64,000 nt of DNA from Marivita sp. S6314 (GTDB lineage: Bacteria; Pseudomonadota; Alphaproteobacteria; Rhodobacterales; Rhodobacteraceae), in NCBI RefSeq assembly GCF_023015985.1, contig NZ_JALKAO010000001.1:124001-188000 (forward strand), read 5' to 3'. The position numbers and the translations under genes were made by a program. The stretch's first letter is position 1. Each line of letters starts with the position of its first letter. The notes beneath the pieces were generated by a model. It made no database searches. It was not told where the DNA came from and worked only from the letters and a program-made list of their open reading frames with translations. This document shows, one piece after another, positions 1-7,453 of the stretch.

Positions 1-139
1 TGTCAGGGTTGAGCTGAAACGGATGCCAGGTGATGACAAACGGATGATCCGGGCGTTGCGCCAACGCACGGTCCAGATTGGCTTTGCCGATGTAGCACCA
101 CGGGCAAATCGGGTCGGACATGATGTCGAGCTTGACCAT
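1..139 (-). CDS. DsbA-family (FrnE/HCCA isomerase-like) oxidoreductase, N-terminal fragment
   Basis: Only the first 46 codons lie in the window; the gene runs off the left edge. The protein starts MVKLDIMSDPICPWCYIGKA, a thioredoxin-fold start with a CPWC redox motif at residues 12-15, as in the DsbA/FrnE and 2-hydroxychromene-2-carboxylate isomerase family. There is no signal peptide, so a cytoplasmic FrnE-type dithiol oxidoreductase is the likeliest identity. It lies 69 bp downstream of the acyl-CoA synthetase gene on the same strand and may be cotranscribed with it. Whether it is FrnE proper or an isomerase cannot be decided from this fragment. Confidence 0.8.
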   Translation of the reverse strand, partial: MVKLDIMSDPICPWCYIGKANLDRALAQRPDHPFVITWHPFQLNPD

Positions 140-208
140 GCGAGGTTCCTTATCCTGAACGTGGGCCGGGCATACCAGAGTCCGTTCCGAATGATAAGGT
201 CCGTGCCG

Positions 209-1717
209 TCACAGGGGGGACAGGTCCGGCAACCCGCGGCGCACCAGTTTGCCATTGGCATTGCGCGGCATCGCCGCGACCCGCCGGTACACGCGCGGCT
301 GTTTGTACCGGGCCAGCCGGGTGGCCGCCCAGGATTTCAGGGCTTCTTCGTCCAGATCGGTGTCTGCCACATAATACGCGGCGATCACGCGGGTGTCGGC
401 CTTGATCTCGATATCGGTGACGCCAACCTCGTGCAGGCCCGGGAACGGCATCAGCGCGGCCTCAACCTCCAGCGGGCTGACACGGTAGCCGCCCGCGTTC
501 ATCAGATCATCGGCGCGCCCGTGATAGAGGATATCGCCGTTCTCCGTTTGCTCACCGGTGTCGCCCGACAGGAACCAGTCACCGCTATATTTCGCCTGTG
601 TGGCCTCTGGTTGATCCAGATAGCCGAGCATCAGGCCCGGATCGGATTTGTGAATGGCGATCATGCCGGTCTGTCCGGCTGGCACCGGGTCGGTGTCACC
701 CAGAATCGCCACCCGGCGTCCCGGCTGCGGCCATCCAAGGCTCGTCTCGGCCACCTCTGGATCGCCCGGTGCGGTGGAAATGAAGGTGGAGCATTCCGAC
801 ATGCCGAAAGCCTCGTAAATCCGGGTTCCGGTGCGGTTGTACCACGCATCGCGAATACTGGCGGGCAGCTTTTCCCCGGCGGATAATCCGTGTCGCAGTT
901 TCGGCAGATCAATCGTGTCGGACTTGAGGATATTCCGATAAACGCCCGGAGCTGCGGCAAAAATGCTGGCTTCATTGCGTTTCAGCAAGAGCGGGATCTG
1001 CGCGTGTTCGACCCCTTGCGCGGGGATCAAGGCGGTGGCTCCCTTGGTCCAGGGGTCCAGCAATCCGGTGCCCAGCGTATAGGTCCAGTTGAACGCACCG
1101 GCATGCATCAAACGGTCGGCTTCGGTCAGGCCGTACCAGCCCTCGATCATCATGCCCCGCGCCCAGATGGCCCGATGCGCGTGGCACACGGCGCGCGGGG
1201 TGCCAGAGGTTCCGGAGGTGAAGATGATATAGGCCATCCGGTCAGGATCGCCGAACACGTAAGATGCAGGCGGCAGCGTGGCCCAATCGGCCATATCCGC
1301 GGTCGACAGGATACGGGGATGGGACGGGCACGGCGTGACGCCGTCATGCAGAATGGCGGCGGGTTTCGTGATCTGCGCCACCACCTCCACTTCGCGTTCG
1401 GTCAGCTGCGACGAGGTGGGAATGGGCACGATGCCCACCGTGATCGCGGCAAGAAAGGCCACCGGAAACTCAACCGTGTTTCCGACACGCATCAACAGGC
1501 GGTCACCGGGGGTCAGACCTGAAACGAGCAAACCCGTCGCACAGCCAAGGATTGCCTGTTCCATCCGCGCATAGCTCCACCTTTCGGCGCCGGTGGGCTT
1601 CACAATTGACAGGGCAATCTTGTCCGGCAGGCGCGCCGCGTGCGTCAGCACATGGGCGGTCAGATTGAACGGTGACGGGCAGGGCGGGTATGCTGCGGTA
1701 TCGGATCGGGATGTCAT
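209..1717 (-). CDS. AMP-dependent acyl/aryl-CoA synthetase (class I adenylate-forming)
   Basis: A 502-residue cytoplasmic enzyme expected to activate a carboxylic acid to acyl-AMP and then the CoA thioester. The phosphate-binding loop FTSGTSGTPRAV is at about residues 166-177, with Arg where most relatives have Lys. The A5 region YEAFGMSE, the A7/A8 region SGDTGE...HGRADDLMNAGGYRVSP and the C-terminal NGKLVRR with the A10 lysine are all present, so the enzyme looks complete. Its length and the GYRVSP hinge resemble benzoate-CoA ligase and related short acyl-CoA synthetases; the substrate cannot be told. The start ATG lies 77 bp from the divergently transcribed XRE-cupin regulator, which is its probable controller. 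Confidence 0.85.
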   Translation of the reverse strand: MTSRSDTAAYPPCPSPFNLTAHVLTHAARLPDKIALSIVKPTGAERWSYARMEQAILGCATGLLVSGLTPGDRLLMRVGNTVEFPVAFLAAITVGIVPIPTSSQLTEREVEVVAQITKPAAILHDGVTPCPSHPRILSTADMADWATLPPASYVFGDPDRMAYIIFTSGTSGTPRAVCHAHRAIWARGMMIEGWYGLTEADRLMHAGAFNWTYTLGTGLLDPWTKGATALIPAQGVEHAQIPLLLKRNEASIFAAAPGVYRNILKSDTIDLPKLRHGLSAGEKLPASIRDAWYNRTGTRIYEAFGMSECSTFISTAPGDPEVAETSLGWPQPGRRVAILGDTDPVPAGQTGMIAIHKSDPGLMLGYLDQPEATQAKYSGDWFLSGDTGEQTENGDILYHGRADDLMNAGGYRVSPLEVEAALMPFPGLHEVGVTDIEIKADTRVIAAYYVADTDLDEEALKSWAATRLARYKQPRVYRRVAAMPRNANGKLVRRGLPDLSPL

Positions 1718-1794
1718 GCCCTAGCCCTATGAGCCTGAACCGGCAGGTGCAAGCGCACGTTGCGCGCACAGTGCCGCGTGGCTATAGCTGGGGC

Positions 1795-2415
1795 ATGTCC
1801 GACGATCCCAAAACCCTGATCCGTATTGCCCGCGACAATGGCGCAGAAGACCATCCCGAGCCGGTCAACCTGGGCGAACGCGTGCGCGATTTGCGCAAGG
1901 CGCGCAGTTGGACGCTGGAACAGGCGGCCCAGCAAGCGGGTTTGGCGCGTTCTACATTGTCGAAGATCGAGAACGGTCAAATGTCGCCGACCTATGACGC
2001 GCTGAAAAAGCTTGCGACCGGATTGCAGATCTCTGTGCCGCAACTGTTCACGCCTCCACAGCGGGAAAAGGTCAATGGTCGGATGGCCATGACCGCGTCG
2101 GGACAAGGTCAACGTCATGCCACAACCACTTATGAACATGAACTTTTGGCCGAAAATCTGACCAAGAAGCAAATGTTGCCCTACCGCGCGCGGGTGCGGG
2201 CGCGCAGTTTCGAGGAATTCGACGGCTGGGTGCGCCATGACGGCGAAGAGTTTCTATACGTGCTGACCGGCGTGATCCGTCTTTACACCGAATTCTATGA
2301 GCCGATTGAAATGAGGCGCGGCGATAGTGCGTATTACGATTCCACGATGGGACACAATGTGGTTTCGGTGTCGGATGAAGACGCAAATATCCTTTGGGTG
2401 ACGTCGCTTAGCTAA
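1795..2415 (+). CDS. XRE-family transcriptional regulator with C-terminal cupin domain
   Basis: A 206-residue DNA-binding protein. An HTH_3/XRE domain spans about residues 27-85 (core QQAGLARSTLSKIENGQMSP) and a cupin_2 effector domain about 125-205 (EEFLYVLTGVIRLYTE). This arrangement is typical of regulators that sense a small metabolite and control an adjacent catabolic gene. The open frame extends upstream to 1672, but MSDDPKTL at 1795 is the natural start because family members begin shortly before the HTH and the extra 41 residues are low-complexity read-through. It is divergent from the acyl-CoA synthetase and convergent with the peptide-binding protein. The ligand is unknown. Confidence 0.85.
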   Translation: MSDDPKTLIRIARDNGAEDHPEPVNLGERVRDLRKARSWTLEQAAQQAGLARSTLSKIENGQMSPTYDALKKLATGLQISVPQLFTPPQREKVNGRMAMTASGQGQRHATTTYEHELLAENLTKKQMLPYRARVRARSFEEFDGWVRHDGEEFLYVLTGVIRLYTEFYEPIEMRRGDSAYYDSTMGHNVVSVSDEDANILWVTSLS

Positions 2416-2493
2416 GTCACTTAAGTCTATGATTTTAGTATGCGCGCTAAGCTATTGAAGTAAAGCGTATCCAACCTGAACCAAGGCACGTCA

Positions 2494-2516
2494 CGCAGGC
2501 ACCAGACATGCCTGCG
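2494..2516 (-). terminator. Intergenic hairpin between convergent genes
   Basis: Perfect 8-bp inverted repeat CGCAGGCA/TGCCTGCG with a 7-nt loop, about 30 bp past the stop of the peptide-binding protein gene and about 80 bp past the regulator gene. No clear U-tract follows on either strand, so this is a weak terminator call; it may only protect mRNA 3' ends. Confidence 0.4.
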
Positions 2517-2547
2517 CGCGTCTTACCGACCCCACTCCCTCGTGGGG

Positions 2548-4365
2548 TTACTCGTCTTCCCACCACCAGACATTTGGCTGCCAGCCGATCCAGTCGCCGT
2601 AGATTGGCAGTTCCTCCGGGTATTTCAGTTCCTTGGCATGGGCGACGCGGCTGATGTTGAACTGATAGATCGGGATCACGTAGCGCCCGGTGGTCAGGAC
2701 ACGGTCCAGCGCGCGGGTCGCGGCGATGAAATCGTCCCGCGTGGTCGAATTCAGGATCGCATTGATGATGCTTTCTGCCGCAGGGGAACACATGCCCATC
2801 CAGTTGCGGGTGCCGGGCGCGTCCACGCCGTCGCATCCCCAATACAGCATTTGTTCATTGCCGGGCGACAGGGACAGGCCACGCCGGTAATAGGTCATGT
2901 CGAAATCGTAATTCGTGGTCCGTTCCTTGTACTGGGCGCTGTCGATGGTGGTAACGGTGGGTTCGATGCCCATGCGTTCCAGTGACCGGGCGAACAGATC
3001 AATGATCGACCCGTTTTCCGCGCTGCCCTGGCTGAGCACGATTTCAAACGTATAGGGCGTGCCATCCGGGCGCGTCATGACGCCGTCCTGAATGGTGTAA
3101 CCGGCGTCCTCCATCAGCGCGATGGCCTTGCGGATGTTGCTGCGATTGCGTTCCGTGCCATCGCTGACGGGCAGGGCATACCCGTCAATCGCGCCGGGCA
3201 GCAGATCATCTGCAAAGGGCTCCAGCAGGTCTTTCACACGGCCTTCTGCCGGGCCCTGCTGCATGCCCAGAACCGAGTTCGAAAAATACGACGTGATGCG
3301 CGGCTGCTTGGAGCCGGTCATCGTTTCGTTGATGAATTCGAAATTGAACGCATGCAGCATCGCGTCGCGCACACGCCAGTCGCTGAACGCCGGATTGCGC
3401 GTGTTCATCACGAAACCGGTGATCCCGGAAGGGCGTTCGTGGGGCAGCACCGATTTGATCACGTCGCCGCTGTCAATCGCCGGGAAATCGTACTGTGTCT
3501 CCCATTTTTCGGCGTTGAACTCGCGGCTGGAATTCAACTCACCGGCCTTGAAGGCTTCGAACATCGCGGTGCCGTCGCCATAAAACTCCATCCGGATCTC
3601 ATCGAGGTTGCCCTGACCGCGCATGAACGGCACGTCTTTGCCCCAATAGTCGGGATTGCGCTTGAGGCTGACAAAGCGACCAGCTTCGAAATCGTCGATC
3701 ACGTATTCAGCCGAAGAAATCGGAATGACATCAATGCCAGACGCGGTGAAATCCTTACCGTCCCATTGCGCTTTCTTAAGGATGGGTCGCATGCCGATCA
3801 GCAGCGCCAATTCGCGATCTTCGACACCAAAGGTGAACTTGACCGAACGCTCGCCGGTTTGTTCCATCGAGGCGATCTTGCCCCATGCCCCGTGGTAGCG
3901 GGGGTGACCTTGCGTCCCCAGCGTCTCGTAGGACCACATCACGTCTTCGACCGTGACCGGGGTGCCATCCGAGAATCGGGCCTCGGGTCGCAAGGTAAAT
4001 TCGGCCCATTCGCGGTTAGGTCCGACCTCAATCGATTCGGCCAGCAACCCGTACAGCGTGAAAGGTTCGTCGTAACTGCGGCCCATCAGGCTTTCATGTG
4101 CCAGAAAGCGCAGTTGCCACGGAACGGACCCTTTCGCGATATGCGGATTGAGGCTGTCGAACCCGCCAACTTCACCGGTGACAATCCGTCCCCCGGTGGG
4201 CGCGTCGGGATTCGCGTAGGGCAGAGACACAAAATCCGGTGGAAGCTGCGGGTCGCCATACATAGCTATGCCATGTTTCGGTTCGGCAAAGCCCATTTGC
4301 GCGCTGAGCGCGACCGTCAGTGCGGTGCCGCCAAGCCATTTCGGTTGGAAAAAATCCGATCTCAT
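2548..4365 (-). CDS. Periplasmic solute-binding protein, family 5 (oligopeptide/YejA-like)
   Basis: A large (605 residues from the ATG at 4365) extracellular solute-binding protein of the peptide/nickel ABC family. The N-terminus MRSDFFQPKW is followed by a hydrophobic segment ending AQMGFAEP, a signal peptide with cleavage after about residue 27. The mature start HGIAMYGDPQLPPDF and the core FSDGTPVTVEDVMWSYETL match the SBP_bac_5 family, and the size and start resemble YejA. The frame stays open to a TTG at 4404, but the ATG gives the proper signal peptide. No permease or ATPase genes flank it: upstream is the sRNA/hydroxybutyrate locus on the other strand and downstream is a convergent regulator. 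It is therefore an orphan binding protein that must use a transporter encoded elsewhere. Confidence 0.88.
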   Translation of the reverse strand: MRSDFFQPKWLGGTALTVALSAQMGFAEPKHGIAMYGDPQLPPDFVSLPYANPDAPTGGRIVTGEVGGFDSLNPHIAKGSVPWQLRFLAHESLMGRSYDEPFTLYGLLAESIEVGPNREWAEFTLRPEARFSDGTPVTVEDVMWSYETLGTQGHPRYHGAWGKIASMEQTGERSVKFTFGVEDRELALLIGMRPILKKAQWDGKDFTASGIDVIPISSAEYVIDDFEAGRFVSLKRNPDYWGKDVPFMRGQGNLDEIRMEFYGDGTAMFEAFKAGELNSSREFNAEKWETQYDFPAIDSGDVIKSVLPHERPSGITGFVMNTRNPAFSDWRVRDAMLHAFNFEFINETMTGSKQPRITSYFSNSVLGMQQGPAEGRVKDLLEPFADDLLPGAIDGYALPVSDGTERNRSNIRKAIALMEDAGYTIQDGVMTRPDGTPYTFEIVLSQGSAENGSIIDLFARSLERMGIEPTVTTIDSAQYKERTTNYDFDMTYYRRGLSLSPGNEQMLYWGCDGVDAPGTRNWMGMCSPAAESIINAILNSTTRDDFIAATRALDRVLTTGRYVIPIYQFNISRVAHAKELKYPEELPIYGDWIGWQPNVWWWEDE

Positions 4366-4444
4366 TTTCGCAACAATCCCTGTCTGCCCTTGTTTTATTG
4401 ACAATGACGGTAACGAGGCTTTTCAGCCATTTCAAACTTTTAGC

Positions 4445-4473
4445 TTGGACGAACGCAAAAGATTGCCTATAAA
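4445..4473 (+). promoter_or_regulatory. Sigma-70-like promoter for candidate sRNA
   Basis: TTGGAC (4445-4450) and TATAAA (4468-4473) are separated by exactly 17 bp, a near-consensus housekeeping promoter. Transcription would start near 4480. No ORF on this strand begins downstream before a strong terminator at 4529-4555, which is why a small RNA is proposed. Confidence 0.6.
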
Positions 4474-4479
4474 GGGGTC

Positions 4480-4555
4480 ACTGCTCGATAGGTTTCTTGC
4501 CTGTATGAAACCTGCCTCAATAACTTAACCCCAGCTTCGCGCTGGGGTTTTTTTT
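4480..4555 (+). ncRNA. Candidate trans-acting small RNA (~75 nt)
   Basis: The interval between a near-consensus promoter and a strong intrinsic terminator contains no ORF and would give a transcript of about 75 nt. It can fold into a 5' hairpin (GGTTTC/GAAACC with a 10-nt loop TTGCCTGTAT, about 4491-4512), an unpaired stretch TGCCTCAATAACTTAA, and the terminator hairpin with an 8-U tail. That layout, one 5' hairpin, a single-stranded A/U-rich seed and a Rho-independent terminator, is typical of Hfq-binding sRNAs. I do not recognise it as a named family. An alternative is a short leader of the downstream hydroxybutyrate dehydrogenase gene that ends in attenuation. Confidence 0.5.
4529..4555 (+). 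terminator. Strong Rho-independent terminator of candidate sRNA
   Basis: A 7-bp perfect stem CCCCAGC/GCTGGGG (4529-4535 and 4541-4547) with a TTCGC loop is followed by eight T residues. It points rightward on the + strand, where the nearest upstream + strand protein gene ends 2.1 kb away, so it must end a short local transcript. Confidence 0.85.
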
Positions 4556-4749
4556 GTCCGGATTTTTTCCGACTTTATCCACAGGGACTCCTCCGAACGG
4601 TCAGTGTAGCAAGGGCCAACGCGCCCTTCGTCATGTGGCGGTTCTGGGCTGACCAAGTCGCGGAATAGGGTCTCTGATCGCAGGACATGCGGGTTTGGCG
4701 AATCGATTCGCAGGGATCGCTGCGCCCGATGCGAGTCGGGTTTTGTATT

Positions 4750-4784
4750 ATGCATCCGCAGCATATAGATTGCTGCGAAAGCAA
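4750..4784 (+). promoter_or_regulatory. TGC/GCA-rich inverted repeats upstream of hydroxybutyrate dehydrogenase (PhaR-like operator?)
   Basis: Two imperfect inverted repeats stand in tandem 23-57 bp before the start codon: ATGC-N7-GCAT at 4750-4764 and TTGC-N7-GCAA at 4770-4784. PhaR, the polyhydroxybutyrate-responsive repressor of Rhodobacter and Paracoccus, recognises TGC...GCA type repeats, and the gene controlled here belongs to hydroxybutyrate metabolism, so PhaR is a reasonable guess. The repeats are seen; the regulator is inferred. Confidence 0.35.
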
Positions 4785-4806
4785 AGCACACAGAGTAGGA
4801 ACCGCT

Positions 4807-5580
4807 ATGTCGCTCAAGGGAAAAACCGCCGTCATCACCGGGTCAAATTCGGGGATCGGGTTGGGTGTTGCGCGTGAAATGGCCAAGGCTGGCGCGGATG
4901 TGGTGATCAATTCGTTCACCGATACCGACGACGATCACGCGCTGGCCGCCGAGATCGGGAAAGAGTCTGGCGTGACCGCCCGCTACATTCAGGCAGACAT
5001 GTCAAAGGCGGATCAATGCCGCGCCCTGATCGAAAAGGCGGGCGCGTGCGATATCCTGATCAACAATGCCGGCATTCAGCATGTGGCCCCGATTGATCAG
5101 TTCCCAACGGAAAAGTGGGACGCGATTATTGCCATCAACCTGTCCTCGGCGTTTCACACAACGGCGGCTGCCTTGCCAATGATGCGCAAAGCGGGATGGG
5201 GGCGGGTTGTGAACATCGCATCCGCCCACGGGCTGACGGCCTCTCCGTATAAGTCGGCCTATATCGCGGCCAAGCATGGGGTCGTGGGGTTGACCAAGAC
5301 CACCGCGTTGGAAACCGCGGAAGAGCCGATCACGGCGAACGCGATTTGCCCAGGCTACGTTTTGACGCCGCTTGTTGAGGCACAGATCCCCGACACGATG
5401 AAAGAATACGACATGAGCCGGGAAGACGTGATCAAGAACGTCATGCTGAAACGGCAACCGTCGAAAGAGTTTGCGACCGTTGAGCAGATGGGCGGCACGG
5501 CGGTGTTCCTGTGTTCGGATGCGGCTGCACAGATCACCGGTACGACGATTTCGGTGGATGGCGGCTGGACCGCGCTGTGA
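4807..5580 (+). CDS. 3-hydroxybutyrate dehydrogenase (SDR family)
   Basis: A 257-residue short-chain dehydrogenase that should interconvert (R)-3-hydroxybutyrate and acetoacetate with NAD in polyhydroxybutyrate turnover. The cofactor motif TGSNSGIG is at residues 11-18, NNAG at 86-89, and the catalytic Ser139-Tyr152-Lys156 triad in NIASAHG...YKSAYIAAK. The C-terminal features (CPGYVLTPLVEAQI, DVIKNVML, and the SVDGGWTAL end) are characteristic of bacterial hydroxybutyrate dehydrogenase within the SDR family. The ATG at 4807 has the ribosome site AGTAGGA; the longer open frame upstream is read-through. A patatin-like lipase follows 82 bp downstream, likely in the same operon. Confidence 0.88.
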   Translation: MSLKGKTAVITGSNSGIGLGVAREMAKAGADVVINSFTDTDDDHALAAEIGKESGVTARYIQADMSKADQCRALIEKAGACDILINNAGIQHVAPIDQFPTEKWDAIIAINLSSAFHTTAAALPMMRKAGWGRVVNIASAHGLTASPYKSAYIAAKHGVVGLTKTTALETAEEPITANAICPGYVLTPLVEAQIPDTMKEYDMSREDVIKNVMLKRQPSKEFATVEQMGGTAVFLCSDAAAQITGTTISVDGGWTAL

Positions 5581-5593
5581 CGAGACGCTTGGC

Positions 5594-5651
5594 AGGAGGG
5601 GCGCTGCCCCTCGGCCTGCGGCCTCACCCCGAGATATTTCAGAAACAAAGA
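5594..5651 (+). repeat. Dispersed intergenic repeat, copy 1
   Basis: A GC-rich hairpin (AGGGGCGCTGCCCCT) followed by a CCTGCGG segment and the core CACCCCGAGATATTTCAGA, lying between bdh and the patatin gene. Two more copies with the same order (GC hairpin, then CCCGAGGTATTTTCG and a purine-rich tail) lie at about 35453-35512 and 61184-61240. Each sits in a short intergenic space just after a stop codon, as REP/BIME-like elements do. Confidence 0.65.
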
Positions 5652-5662
5652 CGCAGGGCAGC

Positions 5663-6694
5663 ATGGTAAAGATCAATCTGGCACTGCAGGGCGGTGGAGC
5701 GCATGGCGCGTTTACGTGGGGCGTGCTGGACCGGCTGTTGGAAGAGGACGATATCGAGATCGCCGCGATCACCGGCACATCTGCAGGTGCGCTGAACGGC
5801 GCCGCCTTGAAGGCCGGCTGGCTGAAAGACGGGCGGGCTGGCGCGCGCGAAAACCTTGACTGGTTGTGGACGCAGGTGGCGCGGCTGGACGACGTGTCCG
5901 TGCCAAGATGGATGCAGGCCTGGCTGCCGGAGCCTGCAACGATCAGCAAATCGATCGAGTATTCGCCGATCTACATGCTGGGCGACGCGTTGGGGCGCAT
6001 GGTGTCGCCCTATGCGTGGGGGCCGCTTTACCAGAACCCGCTGGAAAAGATCGTCGACAGGTTCGATTATGGACGTGTCTGCGCTTTGGAAGGACCGGAA
6101 TTGTTCATCTGCGCAACGCAGGTGCGCGACGGCAAGGTGCGCATTTTCCGTGGGGACGCGATTTCAACGCAGTCCATTCTGGCATCTGCCTGCCTGCCAA
6201 CGCTGTTTCAGGCGGTGATGGTAGAAGACCCGCAAACCGGTAATATGGAAGCGTTCTGGGATGGCGGTTATACCGGCAATCCGGCCTTGTTCCCGCTGTT
6301 TGATGCGTCGCTGCCCGATGACGTTTTGATCGTGAACATCAATCCATTGGAACGTGACGAGATTCCGGTGATGCCAAACGAAATCCAGAACCGGATCAAC
6401 GAGATCAGTTTCAATTCGTCCCTGCTTCGGGAATTGCGGGCAATTGAATTTGTGCAACGGCTGATCGACGCCGGGTCCGTGAAGGAAGGCGCGATGAAGA
6501 AGATGCGCGTGCACATGGTCGCCGATGACGACCTGATGAACGATTTGTCTGTGGCCACGAAAATCGTGCCCGTGCCGTCCATCATCGCCCGCCTGAAAGA
6601 GGCCGGGCGTCGCGCCGCCGGAGATTTCCTGGCGCATCACAAGGATGATCTGGGGCATCGTCAGACCGCAGATCTGACCACGATGTTCGGCTAA
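5663..6694 (+). CDS. Patatin-like phospholipase
   Basis: A 343-residue cytoplasmic serine hydrolase. It has the glycine-rich oxyanion loop GGGAHGAF (residues 10-17), the nucleophile elbow GTSAG with Ser40, and the Asp-Gly-Gly of the catalytic dyad with Asp200 in FWDGGYTGN, so the active site is complete. Patatin proteins hydrolyse acyl esters of phospholipids and, in some bacteria, polyhydroxybutyrate or its oligomers; the immediate upstream 3-hydroxybutyrate dehydrogenase makes a role in polyester or lipid turnover worth considering. The start ATG at 5663 has an AGGGCAGC ribosome site. The stop codon overlaps that of the convergent DUF502 gene by 2 bp. Confidence 0.85.
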   Translation: MVKINLALQGGGAHGAFTWGVLDRLLEEDDIEIAAITGTSAGALNGAALKAGWLKDGRAGARENLDWLWTQVARLDDVSVPRWMQAWLPEPATISKSIEYSPIYMLGDALGRMVSPYAWGPLYQNPLEKIVDRFDYGRVCALEGPELFICATQVRDGKVRIFRGDAISTQSILASACLPTLFQAVMVEDPQTGNMEAFWDGGYTGNPALFPLFDASLPDDVLIVNINPLERDEIPVMPNEIQNRINEISFNSSLLRELRAIEFVQRLIDAGSVKEGAMKKMRVHMVADDDLMNDLSVATKIVPVPSIIARLKEAGRRAAGDFLAHHKDDLGHRQTADLTTMFG

Positions 6695-7371
6695 GCCGCC
6701 TTGGCCGGACGGGTGGGGTCCTTGGCGTTCGGGTAGACCAACCCAGCGGAGATTACGAGCTTGGCCGCATCTTCGATGGTCATTTCCAGTTCAATGATGT
6801 CTTCGCGGGGAAAGAACAGCAGAAAACCCGAGGTCGGGTTGGGCGTTGTGGGCACAAAGATCGACACAAGCCCACCAACGGTTTCGGCTTTTTCCGCCAC
6901 TTCGCCGCGCGTGTCGGTTGAAATAAAGCCAATCGCCCAGATGCCCTTGCGCGGGTATTGGATCAGGCAGGCCTTTTCGAAATTGCGTTCGGATTGCGCA
7001 AAGATGGTTTCCGCAATCTGTTTGACGCCGCTGTAGATCGACCGGATCACCGGCATACGTTCCACAAGGCTTTCGGCAAAGCGGATGAACGACCGCCCGA
7101 TCAATCCCTTGGCCACCCATCCGACAAAGATGGTGAACAGGAAAAAGATGATCACCCCGATCCCGCGCAGGTTGATCCCGATATATTGCTCGGGGTTGAA
7201 CCACCCAGGCACCAACGGCAAGACAAATCCATCGACCCAGCCCATGATCGACCAGATCAGCCAGATGGTCAGGCTGACCGGGGCGATGACGACGATCCCG
7301 GTCAGAAAGCTTGCCCGCAAACGCGAAAACAGGCCCGGACGGCGCGGTGTCGGAGTAAAGGGGGATGTCAT
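6691..7371 (-). CDS. DUF502 family membrane protein
   Basis: A 226-residue inner-membrane protein of unknown function. Two hydrophobic segments follow a short basic N-terminus: about residues 20-40 (LTGIVVIAPVSLTIWLIWS) and 65-85 (GIGVIIFFLFTIFVGWVAKG). The conserved soluble part includes RMPVIRSIYSGVKQ, typical of DUF502 (PF04367-type) proteins found in bacteria, archaea and plants (COV/LCV). The frame stays open to 7413, but the ATG at 7371 (MTSPFTPTPRRPG) fits the family start better; the start is not certain because neither choice has a strong ribosome site. It is transcribed towards the patatin gene and their stop codons overlap. Confidence 0.85.
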   Translation of the reverse strand: MTSPFTPTPRRPGLFSRLRASFLTGIVVIAPVSLTIWLIWSIMGWVDGFVLPLVPGWFNPEQYIGINLRGIGVIIFFLFTIFVGWVAKGLIGRSFIRFAESLVERMPVIRSIYSGVKQIAETIFAQSERNFEKACLIQYPRKGIWAIGFISTDTRGEVAEKAETVGGLVSIFVPTTPNPTSGFLLFFPREDIIELEMTIEDAAKLVISAGLVYPNAKDPTRPAKAA

Positions 7372-7453
7372 AAACAGTCCGTCGCTTGTTCGACCAAAAG
7401 TTAAGTTGTGCAAGCGCCATCTACAATGGGTCGGACGGTTTGCCCCCGGAATT

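Noticed and set aside
3352-4401. 349-codon open frame opposite the peptide-binding protein
   Set aside because: No ribosome site, no domain, and completely inside a gene with a signal peptide and family motifs on the other strand.
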